Of a stretch of 64,000 bases of DNA, positions 37,408-46,400 are shown in pieces; position 1 is the first letter of the stretch, and every line of letters begins with the position of its first letter. A program made the position numbers and the translations under genes. The DNA is from Saprospiraceae bacterium (GTDB taxonomy: Bacteria > Bacteroidota > Bacteroidia > Chitinophagales > Saprospiraceae), in the NCBI GenBank assembly GCA_016717105.1, contig JADKGF010000026.1, forward strand, positions 1 through 64,000. Reading direction: 5' to 3'. The notes under the pieces are model-generated. The model did not search any database. It was given only the letters and a program-made list of their open reading frames with translations, and had not been told where the DNA came from.

Positions 37408-37974
37408 TTACTCTTTGCGCAGCCAACCAAGGATATTATAATCTGCGATGGTCCAGTATTGATGAAATTTGACTAGTGGAATTTGTACCCTTGTACTAAG
37501 TCCCATGTTCTGTTGGACAATCTCGACATACTCTTCTGAGACCTTGGAGATGATCGCTACATGCCCGAATCGATTGCCTTGATAACCATCATAGACCAAT
37601 AGATCATTTACCATAGGTCTATATTCCCTAACATTGCGGTATTGCATCAGTCCACGCTTCTTGTTGTAGCCTCTATCGCCTAGTGATTTGTCAAAATAAT
37701 CTTTTGCATGACCATAGGTATTTGGCATCTTGTGATCCATCACTTCATAGTAATACCGCTTGACAAATTCGACACATTGATATTTTAATCCCAGATTGTA
37801 TCCATCAGCCGCAACATTGCGCCCTACTACATTGGTAAAGTCTTTTCCATTAAAATACACATTTACGCCATTTAGATTATCGATGGGCTTACCAATAGGA
37901 TTGGCATCATACCAACTGAAAGAAACAGCAGTAAAACTAAAAAACAAAAATATTACCCATCTTATCGATTGCAT
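37408..37974 (-). CDS. exported CHAP-domain amidase/peptidase
   Basis: A 188-residue protein with signal peptide MQSIRWVIFLFFSFTAVSFS. The CHAP domain has the catalytic cysteine in LGLKYQCVEFVKRYYY (Cys67) and histidine in NRFGHVAIISKV (His138), followed by EIVQQNMG with the third catalytic position. Such domains cleave peptidoglycan peptides or glutathionylspermidine amides. The ATG at 37974 is preferred over a TTG two codons upstream. It is convergent to mpl with a 6-bp gap, which matches a role in cell wall turnover. Confidence 0.88.
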   Translation of the reverse strand: MQSIRWVIFLFFSFTAVSFSWYDANPIGKPIDNLNGVNVYFNGKDFTNVVGRNVAADGYNLGLKYQCVEFVKRYYYEVMDHKMPNTYGHAKDYFDKSLGDRGYNKKRGLMQYRNVREYRPMVNDLLVYDGYQGNRFGHVAIISKVSEEYVEIVQQNMGLSTRVQIPLVKFHQYWTIADYNILGWLRKE

Positions 37975-38042
37975 AGTCAAGTTTTGCGAGACAAAGGTAA
38001 GGAAATCTATTCATAACATATTGACAAAATTATGATAATTCT

Positions 38043-39053
38043 CTAAAAAGCCAATCTTGGTGCTGGTGTAACGTGCTGATCTGTAAAATCTTGATTCAGG
38101 TATTTATAATATGCTGCGATACCTATCATACCAGCATTGTCAGTACAATATTCAAAAGCAGGAATAAAGGTTTTCCATTTTTTGGCTTTGCCTTCGGACT
38201 CTAATGCAGATCGCAAACCGCTATTGGCTGATACGCCACCTGCAATTCCTATATTTTTTATTCCGGTGATCGTGGACGCTCGTGTGAGTTTTTTCATCAA
38301 AATCTTCACAATGGATGATTGGATAGAAGCACAAAGATCTGCGAGATTGTCCTTGATGAAATTCGGGTTAGCAGCCATCTCCTTTTGTAGAAAATATAAA
38401 ATCGAAGTTTTCAATCCGCTAAAACTAAAATTCAACTCGCCTACTTGTGGCTCCGGAAAGTCAAATATCGGCTTGCCTTCTCTGGCCAATTTGTCGATAA
38501 TCGGACCAGCGGGATATTCGAGACCTAACATCTTTCCAGCTTTATCGAATGCTTCGCCCGCCGCATCGTCAAGCGTTGTGCCTAAGACCGTCATTTCTGT
38601 ATAGTCATCAACACGGACGATTTGTGTATGGCCTCCTGAGACTGTCAGGCATAGAAACGGAAACTCAGGTTTTGGTTCATCTGCAAAATGTGCAAGTATA
38701 TGTGCGTGCATGTGGTGGACCTCGATCATGGGCAAATCAAGGGCCAATGCCAGTGATTTGGCCATCGAGACACCGACGATCAGGCTACCGAGTAAGCCTG
38801 GACCACGAGTAAAAGCAATAGCTGACAGTTCGCCTTTGTCTATATTTGCCGCTTTGAGTGCCGAATCTATTACTGGTATGATGTGTAGCAAATGTTGTCT
38901 GCTAGCCAATTCAGGAATGACGCCACCGTATTCGCTATGTACAGTTTGACATGCCATTTTATTGGATATTACCACACCATCACAGATCACAGCAGCACCA
39001 GTATCATCACATGAAGACTCGATGGCGAGGATATAAATATTTTTTTTTATCAA
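38043..39053 (-). CDS. tsaD: tRNA N6-adenosine threonylcarbamoyltransferase
   Basis: A 336-residue TsaD of normal family length. Seen: ILAIESSCDDTGAAV at the N-terminus, EVHHMHAHILAHF (HxxxH metal site, about residues 112-118), FLCLTVSGGHTQIV, FDKAGKMLGLEYPAGP, FSFSGLKTSI and IAGGVSANSGLR, ending CTDNAGMIGIAAYY. With TsaB/TsaE it moves the threonylcarbamoyl group to A37 of ANN-decoding tRNAs. The start is a TTG at 39053 (MIKKNIYILAIESS); longer frames upstream add unrelated residues and no ATG lies close by. Confidence 0.94.
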   Translation of the reverse strand: MIKKNIYILAIESSCDDTGAAVICDGVVISNKMACQTVHSEYGGVIPELASRQHLLHIIPVIDSALKAANIDKGELSAIAFTRGPGLLGSLIVGVSMAKSLALALDLPMIEVHHMHAHILAHFADEPKPEFPFLCLTVSGGHTQIVRVDDYTEMTVLGTTLDDAAGEAFDKAGKMLGLEYPAGPIIDKLAREGKPIFDFPEPQVGELNFSFSGLKTSILYFLQKEMAANPNFIKDNLADLCASIQSSIVKILMKKLTRASTITGIKNIGIAGGVSANSGLRSALESEGKAKKWKTFIPAFEYCTDNAGMIGIAAYYKYLNQDFTDQHVTPAPRLAF

Positions 39054-39198
39054 GTTTATACCAATATTTGTAAGTGAATTCAAAAAAATAAATAATTTTG
39101 CAAACGATACGCCAAAAGTAGTATTTTGTGCATCATTAATAATATATTGAACCAACAATTTTCTATTTCATTACTCAATTATCTAAAACGAAACATTT

Positions 39199-39786
39199 AT
39201 GAGGAAGGTAATAAATCTGGTTTTGATTCTAATCACCCTGATTCTTACTTATTGGCTATACTCATCCATTCGAGAGCCTATAGCTTTTCATGCCGAGCGC
39301 GACAAACGTAAAGATGCCGTAGTCGCTGTACTCAAAAAAATCCAGGTAGCACAAGATGTGTACAGAATGGTCACTGGTAAGTATGCTGCAAATTTTGATT
39401 CTTTATCATCCGTCCTCAACAACGGTAAAATAGAAGTGGCAAAACTCGAAGCAGACCCAACAGATCCGACCAATCAGGATAAATTCGTTACAACAGTATC
39501 TTATACTCCAGCAAAGGATAGCTTATTTTCTATATTGAATCAGTCTATCAATGTAGATTCATTAAGATATATACCTTTCGCAGGTGGGAAAACATTTGAG
39601 ATCGATGCAGACACACTTACACATCAGGGATCACTGGTCAATGTTGTAAAGGTAGGCACAAAATATAAAGAATTCATGGGTGAATTTGCTAATCCTACTT
39701 ATAAAAAGTACGATAAGTTTTACGACCCTGAAAAAATGATACAATTTGGGGATATGAATTCACCAAATACTAATGGTAACTGGTAA
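39199..39786 (+). CDS. single-TM protein of unknown function
   Basis: A 195-residue protein: one N-terminal membrane helix (VINLVLILITLILTYWLYSS), then a basic helix (DKRKDAVVAVLKKIQVAQDV, YRMVTGKYAANFDSL) and a beta-rich C-terminal part. The helix followed by GKYAANFDSLSS resembles the N-terminal half of pseudopilin-like subunits, but there is no prepilin peptidase site, so I do not call it that. It starts the plus-strand group with the DUF3822 and rsmD genes (8 bp gap), which suggests a common transcript. Confidence 0.75.
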   Translation: MRKVINLVLILITLILTYWLYSSIREPIAFHAERDKRKDAVVAVLKKIQVAQDVYRMVTGKYAANFDSLSSVLNNGKIEVAKLEADPTDPTNQDKFVTTVSYTPAKDSLFSILNQSINVDSLRYIPFAGGKTFEIDADTLTHQGSLVNVVKVGTKYKEFMGEFANPTYKKYDKFYDPEKMIQFGDMNSPNTNGNW

Positions 39787-39794
39787 ATCTCACT

Positions 39795-40592
39795 ATGTAT
39801 CAAAGAGATTTTGATTATTCAAACGATATAATCGCTCACAAACTGTCTGTCGTGCTCATGGCAGACAGTTTTTTTTATAGTGTATTTGATGTTGACGGAT
39901 TGCTCATTTGTCATAAGTCATACACAGGCATCCGGTTTAGTGATGCATCATCCATCAGTCCGATTGTGTCTGATCCTGCTTTGAAGCACCGCTATGCCAT
40001 GGTGTCAGTCGTTATCATGTCAGGCGATATGCACCAGGCTGATACTTACGATATGGCACTTTTTGATACTATGCCAGGTTTAGAACTAGACATACACAAG
40101 ATCGATAAATTGCCTGGGCAATCCATCTATAATTATTATGGCATCAACCCACATCAACAGCATTTGTTGGTCCATTTATTCGGCGATAATGGCTTTACGG
40201 TGTATAGTTTTCCTTTTTTGTTGGCTGCTTATTTTGTAGGTTTGTCTCAGCCGATGATCCATATCAATCCCAATGAAAACACGATCTTCATCTATGTGCA
40301 AAAGGATGATAAATTGCATTTGTACAATGCGATAGACTTCAAAAATGGTAATGATGTGTTGTATTTTGTAATGGCAGCAGCCAAATTTGCAGGCATAGAT
40401 CCAAACGGAGACACACTCTACATCAGCGGATGGTTGGAGACCAATTCCACGCTTTATACACAGTTGGACGGATATTTCCAAAACATTCGCCTCGTACAAG
40501 ACGTCTCATTCCGATTACATCCATCAGCAGCTACTTCATTTAAACCGCATTATTATTTTGTCCATTTTATCAATATCTTATGCGGATTATAG
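39795..40592 (+). CDS. DUF3822 family protein
   Basis: A 265-residue protein of the DUF3822 family (PF12864), whose members in Bacteroidota are regularly encoded next to rsmD. Seen: KLSVVLMADSFFYSVFDVDG, YGINPHQQHLLVHLF, FIYVQKDDKLHLYNAIDFKN, and the actin-fold-like YFVMAAAKFAGIDPNGDTLY. The fold resembles the ASKHA (actin-like) repeats of PilM-type proteins. It overlaps the rsmD start by 13 bp, so the two are translated together. Biochemical role unknown. Confidence 0.85.
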   Translation: MYQRDFDYSNDIIAHKLSVVLMADSFFYSVFDVDGLLICHKSYTGIRFSDASSISPIVSDPALKHRYAMVSVVIMSGDMHQADTYDMALFDTMPGLELDIHKIDKLPGQSIYNYYGINPHQQHLLVHLFGDNGFTVYSFPFLLAAYFVGLSQPMIHINPNENTIFIYVQKDDKLHLYNAIDFKNGNDVLYFVMAAAKFAGIDPNGDTLYISGWLETNSTLYTQLDGYFQNIRLVQDVSFRLHPSAATSFKPHYYFVHFINILCGL

Positions 40593-41116
40593 GCGGTAGA
40601 TTCGGTGGGCGCCGATTTATACCACCAGCCAAAAACTGGCCTACAAGACCTACTACAGACTTTGCCAAAGAAGGTCTTTTCAATATGCTCAATAATAAAA
40701 TAGATTTTGAAACTACAGCGATGCTCGATCTCTTCGGTGGCACGGGCAATCATTCCTATGAGTTCATCTCCCGAGGTTGCGATGATGTGACCTACGTCGA
40801 TAAGTTTCCGGGTTGTATAGCTTTTGTGACCAAGACAGCTAAGGACCTTAAGATAGAAGATAAAATAAGCATCGTCAAGTCGGATGTGTTTAAGTTTTTG
40901 CAACACAATGTCCGACAGTTCGATTATATATTTGCTGGGCCACCATATCCGCTACCCAATTTAAATACCATTCCTGACGAAATCTTCAAATATAATACCT
41001 TAGCGGCTGATGGCCTTTTTGTGCTAGAACACAATCCCAACCATAATTTCAAGCAACATCCACGCTATACAGAAGAACGGAACTACGGGACAACGATTTT
41101 TAGCTTTTTTCAATAA
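40580..41116 (+). CDS. rsmD: RsmD-family 16S rRNA (guanine966-N2)-methyltransferase
   Basis: A 178-residue class I SAM methyltransferase. MRIIGGRFGGRRFIPP and RPTTDFAKEGLFNML are the RsmD N-terminal signature; MLDLFGGTGNHSYEFISRG is the SAM-binding loop. The catalytic motif, normally (D/N)PPY, reads FAGPPYPLP: residue 120 is Gly in place of the expected Asp, encoded GGG. This could lower or abolish methylation of G966, or be a sequence error. The start at 40580 overlaps the DUF3822 gene. Confidence 0.9.
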   Translation: MRIIGGRFGGRRFIPPAKNWPTRPTTDFAKEGLFNMLNNKIDFETTAMLDLFGGTGNHSYEFISRGCDDVTYVDKFPGCIAFVTKTAKDLKIEDKISIVKSDVFKFLQHNVRQFDYIFAGPPYPLPNLNTIPDEIFKYNTLAADGLFVLEHNPNHNFKQHPRYTEERNYGTTIFSFFQ

Positions 41117-41309
41117 GGTGAATAACTTTTTTTTTAAAATTAATTTAGGGAATGAAAAATGTGATGCATAGTCACACTTAGCTGATTACAACAATAATTG
41201 GAATTTAGAATGATATATTGGACTCTTCACATTGTTTTTACATTCTTTTCTTTTGTCTATATACATGCTTTTCACATCACCTAAAACCACCTACAATCAT
41301 AAACCAGCA

Positions 41310-42597
41310 TCAAAGCGTCACCAACTGCACCAAACTAACCGAATTTTTCACCCGACTGAGGATCGTGATTTCGTATTCATCCAAGCGGATTTTTTCGTTA
41401 ACGGCTGGTATTCTACCCAATTTCATGATGATGATGCCGGCCAAAGATGTCACATCTTCGTGTCCTTCGATGGCATAAGGCAAAAATTCATTGATATCAT
41501 TTAAATTGGCTGTAGCGATGACGTCGTAAGTTTTGTCATCCTTTTTTTACCACAAATGGGATTTCGTTATCGTACTCGTCCTGAATCTCTCCTACCAATT
41601 CTTCCACTATATCTTCCATCGTAACGATACCTTCCATACCACCAAACTCATCGACTACCACGGCCATTTGTATGTGTTTTTGTTGGAATTCCTTCATAAG
41701 ACTGCCTATCTTTCTAGACTGAAGCGTCAAGATGACTGGCCTTATAAGCGTTCTGATGTCCAAGGTTACTTCGGTATTTCTTTTGGCAAGCATATCTTTT
41801 ATGTAGATAAGGCCGATGACATTGTCGATATTGTTTTCATAACAAGGTATCCTAGAGTAGCCATCTTCGATGATTTTGTTCAATACATTGTCATCAAAAC
41901 GTTTGATATCTATAGCCGTAACTTGGTTTCTGGGCACCATGATTTGTTTTACAGTACGGTCACCAAAATCAAAGGCATTGCGTATGATTTCATAGTTGGT
42001 ATTTACGATAGTACCGCTTTCATTGCTTTGTTTGATCAAATATTTCAGCTCATCAGAACTATGTACATCCGTACCATGCACGGCTTCGATACCAAATAAT
42101 CTAAGCACTATGTTTGCAAATCCATTCAAAACATAAATAAACGGTCTGAAAACAAAGTAAAACAGATTTAAAGGATACGCAATCGCCAAGGTCGTAGATT
42201 CTGGTTTTTGGATAGCCAATGACTTGGGTGCAAGTTCACCAAATACGATGTGCAAGACCGTAATGATGGCAAATGAAACCGGTAATGCAATATTGTGTGC
42301 CAATTCTGGTGAAATAGTCAGACCTGTGAGATCAAAAATATTGAGAATGATTTTGGAAACTACAGGCTCTCCTACCCAACCGAGTCCAAGACTGGCCAAC
42401 GTTATACCAAGCTGAGTAGCAGCCAGATACCCATCAAGGTGACTGACAATATGTGAAGACAATTGCGCTGGCTTGCTTCCTTCGTCGGCCTTGACCTTGA
42501 GCTGAGAAGCCCGTACTTTGACGATGGCGAATTCGGCAGCGACAAAAAAGCCATTTAGAAAAACCAAGCCAAGCGTAATCAAAATATCAGAAAACAT
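41310..42597 (-). CDS. CNNM/CorC-type membrane protein with CBS domains, frameshift near the C-terminus
   Basis: Hemolysin-C/CorC-like transporter. The N-terminal DUF21 part has four membrane segments (ILITLGLVFLNGFFVAAEFA and others); a CBS pair follows (DRTVKQIMVPRNQVTAIDIK, YIKDMLAKRNTEVTLD, VVVDEFGGMEGIVTMEDIVE), and the C-terminal CorC_HlyC domain is in a second frame. The first frame stops at 41536 after VVKKG. After a run of seven A near 41535-41545 the sequence continues in frame as DDKTYDVIATANLNDINEF and ends VSLVQLVTL with a TGA at 41310. One base too many in that region explains the break. The intact family is about 430 residues; the joined frames give the same length. Metal (Mg/Co) transport is the family role. 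Confidence 0.85.
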
Positions 42598-42756
42598 ACC
42601 ATAATTATTTGGGCAAAGATAAGATGATTTGGATTTTTACCATGTATTATTGAATTTATATTTAATATGATGTGATTTCCAAGGCGTAATTGATGGTTTA
42701 CAAAATACTGTACAACCTATTTTTTGTTAAAATAAATGTGCATTTGTCGTTTATCC

Positions 42757-42826
42757 CAAAATAAAAGCTTATATTTGTTTTAATTATAAAAACAGAATAC
42801 GTGATGCTATGCCGACAATACGATAC
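42757..42826 (+). promoter_or_regulatory. shared leader A of the giant T9SS gene
   Basis: A 70-bp stretch nearly matches 51171-51235. Both hold a TATATTTG box (42770-42777 here) and the downstream string GATGCTATGCCGACAATAC. A TTTG at 42743-42746 could be the -33 element but is 23 bp away, at the limit. It lies about 110 bp before the ATG at 42885. Confidence 0.5.
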
Positions 42827-42884
42827 CTATTAAGTTTTACATTAGCGACTTTCTACAGCCACCTTTGTTGCCATTTTCAATTTC

Positions 42885-43328
42885 ATGCTGTACGTAATGA
42901 TTAGAAAACTAACATGCTTTTTCGTTTGCCTAGTTTTAATTGTTCGCATTCAATCAAATCAGTGTGCACAATGCACGCGAAATGTTACGGTAAAAAAGTT
43001 TGAAGTGTACGAAGATATTTTATCTGCAAAGATTGATTACCAAAGTAATTTTAATGTCAGCATGTACCAAACACCTTTGGCATTTGATGTTGATAATGAT
43101 GGTGTAACTGAAATTATAACATCAGAAAGGGATCTTAACATTTTAAATAAATCAGTTTCCAAAAAGATTTTAGTGATAGACCCAATAAATCAAAATATTG
43201 AATCATTAATTACCCTCCTTATTTTTATTGTGGCGTTTCACTACTATCGTTATTGCAAATGTAACTTAAATTGTGAACCAAATTACTTTTTAGCGTTGGC
43301 AGATATAGAAAAAAATCCGATAGTCTAA
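42885..43328 (+). CDS. giant T9SS protein: N-terminal fragment
   Basis: Start of the large repeat protein that runs to 51002. The signal-like N-terminus MLYVMIRKLTCFFVCLVLIV is followed by KKFEVYEDILSAKIDYQS and FDVDNDGVTEIITSERDL, the first FG-GAP/VCBS-like calcium-binding repeats. The frame is lost from about 43200: compared with the intact third module (47,0xx-48,3xx) this part has several one- and two-base indels. An ATG at 42897 is an alternative start and gives a cleaner signal peptide. Confidence 0.78.
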   Translation: MLYVMIRKLTCFFVCLVLIVRIQSNQCAQCTRNVTVKKFEVYEDILSAKIDYQSNFNVSMYQTPLAFDVDNDGVTEIITSERDLNILNKSVSKKILVIDPINQNIESLITLLIFIVAFHYYRYCKCNLNCEPNYFLALADIEKNPIV

Positions 43329-43494
43329 GAAGAAGAAAATCGTTTGTTTAAACAAAAATGGAAAAATATTATGGGTATCAAATACTAAATATGGAGTAAA
43401 TACAACCTTAACTTACGGTAGTTCCCTAGGACTAGCAGATTTTAATCACGATAATATTCCTGAAATCTATATTTTAAATGAAATTTTTAATGCA

Positions 43495-46400
43495 ATGACT
43501 GGTATTAGACTTTGTGAAGGTAAAAACAATAATATTGGTATAGCAGGGTCTCATTTACTAACTGGAATTGAAGGATTTCCAATTGCACTAAATGTTGATG
43601 ATGAACCATCACTAGAATTAGTTGCAGGAAGTTCAGTTTATAAGATAGATATTTTGAATCTCAATGGTGAATTTGGAAATTCAATGATGCCGTTGAACTT
43701 AACGATCAATGGCGTAGTCAATGACGGGATGATAGGATTCATTGATATAGACGGAGATGGAGTTTTAGAAATTTGCCTAAGTAGTGGTAAAACTGCCATG
43801 GAAAAAGGATTATTTATCTACAAAATTGAAAATAAAATCCCAAAGTTAATTTCTACATTTGATGCATCAAAAATAAATCAAATTTGGTACACTGGACCAT
43901 TAATTACAAGTATAGTTAATGGTGAGAAAATGATATATACGAATATTGGAGATGAAATAATAGGATGTAATGATACTAGAAACGGAATTATCAATATTTT
44001 ACAAAACAAGAAAATTATTGATAAATCAGTATTTACAAGTTTTACTATTATTGACTTAAACCATGACGGTCTTTTAGAAATCATTCATAGAGATGAGGAG
44101 TTTTTAAGAATTTTCACTATTGAAAAAAATAACAATTTAACAGAGAATTTTAGTTTTCCATGTAAATCATTTACATACTCTGAAATGCCCATAGTTACTG
44201 CTTTAGAAAAAAATGGAGATGCTCGCATCTGTGTTACTTGCATGGATAGTAACAATAAAGGCCGCCTCACCATCTTCGGCCCACCACCAGGCCAACGATG
44301 GGCACCGGCCCGCAAGATTTGGCACCAATACGCTTACAATCCCCTTTTTATCAACGACGATGGCACTGTACCACAGTATATGCACAATCCAGCCACCTAC
44401 AAAAATGGAAAGTACAACAACTTCATGGTGCAGGAGTCACTCATCGATGAAGATGGTAATTATCCAGTAGCAGCTGCATCACTCACGGGTACGGCGGCAT
44501 GTATCGATTATGATGTCACCACGCAACAATACACGGTGGACTTTTCTGTACACAATCGGTCAGATGCATCGGCATCGGCCTTGTCGGGTCTAGCGGTATC
44601 CTTCTACAATGGCAATCCAGAAGCAGGTGGTACACTCATCGGCGTCTATCGCACGACTTCAGATCTGTCCGCAGGCAATACGCTCTCTGGCCTCTCCTAC
44701 TCCTTTACGGCAAACAATCTCACCTCGCTATATATGATCGTCAATACCGACCAATATCCCATCATGGTATCAGACACCGCATCCTATGGCATCGACGAGT
44801 GCGACTATACCGACAATGTCTTTATCCTTCCGGCTCCGCAGTTCACCCAAACCAAACAAGAAATATGCCAAGGTGATAGCTTTGATTTCTTTGGTCAGGC
44901 GCTCACGGCATCGGGTACGTATTACCATGAAATAGCAGCTATGAATGCTTGTGATAGTGTGATCGTGGCACTGGAGTTGGTGGTAAAAGTTTGTCAGGTA
45001 GAATGCGACCCTAAATGCTATGGAAAGAAGATGTTTGTTAAAGATGCAAAACCCATTGCAGTTACTAAGTTAGCTGAAAGTAGTTTTGATGTTTCTCAAT
45101 TTCAAACTCCATTGGCCTTTGATGTGGATAATGATGGATTTACAGAAATAATTACATCGTCTTTTACTTTAGATCTGAGTTATTTTGACATTGCAAAAAA
45201 TATCCAAATCTTAGATGCAAAAAGCCTTAAAATTAAATATACAATTCCAACCGCATATTACTGTGCTGGCGGTGTTTTATCTGTTGTTATTCTAGATATT
45301 AACAAAGATTGTGTACCTGAATTTATCGTAGCTGCAATAGATGAAAATATAAATCCACCACAATTTTTTGGAAAATTGATATGCTATGATCTCGCTGGTA
45401 ACATTGTTTGGATTTCTGATAAAGAATATGGAACTGCATTCAATAATTTCAAATTTGGAGGAGCCTTGGGTGTCGCAGATTTTAATAATGACGAAATCCC
45501 TGAAGTATATATTTATAATGAAATATTTAATGCACAAACAGGAATAAAACTTTGTTCAGGTGGCAACAATGGTGTTGGGGAGGGAAATAGCTTTGGAGGC
45601 AGAGTAGCAAACTCATTGGCTATTAATACAGATGATAACCCTTCTGATTTAGAATTAGTGGCTGGATATACTGTATATAAAGTTGATATCGAAAACACAA
45701 TGGGTGAAATAGGAAACGTAATGATTCCAAATAATTTAGTTATAAATGGTAAAAACATTGAAGGGTTGACTGCATTTGCGGATTTAAATATGGATGCCAT
45801 TCCTGAAATCATTATATCGTCGAATGCTTCAAAAACTCCAAGTGGATTGTATATATACAAGTATGCAAATGGAATTTACACTTTATTATCAGGGCCTGAG
45901 AAGTTTTTTCCAAATGAGTTATGGGATACAGGTTTGCCAATGCTTGTAAAATTAGATGGTGCCACTCAAATTAGCTGCATCCTTAGTGCGGATGATAAAA
46001 TTTTAAACATCCTCATTGAATCGGATTGGAGTTTAAATTTGAAAAGTATTATACCAGCAGTTGAAAATTCAGCAGGTATAGGATTAACTACTTTTGACTT
46101 AGATGGGGATGGAAGCTTGGAACTAATACTTAGGGATGAGGAAGCTATAAAGATTTTCCAACATAATGAAAATAATTTCCAATTAAGTACAAGCTTTCCT
46201 TGTATTTCTGCTACATTTGCAGAAATGCCAATTATTGTTGCACTTGAAAAAAATGGAGAAGCGAGGATTTGTGTCACATGTGCAGAAAAATTTCTTGACC
46301 ACTACGGACGCCTCACCATCTTCGGCCCACCACCAGGCCAACGATGGGCACCAGCCCGCAATATTTGGCACCAATATGCTTACAATCCACTTTTTATCAA

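Noticed and set aside
39199..39786. Type IV pseudopilin
   Set aside because: Has the N-terminal helix followed by a GKYAxNFDSL-like part but no prepilin peptidase cleavage site and no pilus genes nearby.
44085..44385. Antisense open frames that recur at 46.2, 48.2 and 55.7 kb
   Set aside because: They recur because the constant tails are nearly identical on the other strand; they overlap well-supported coding sequence.
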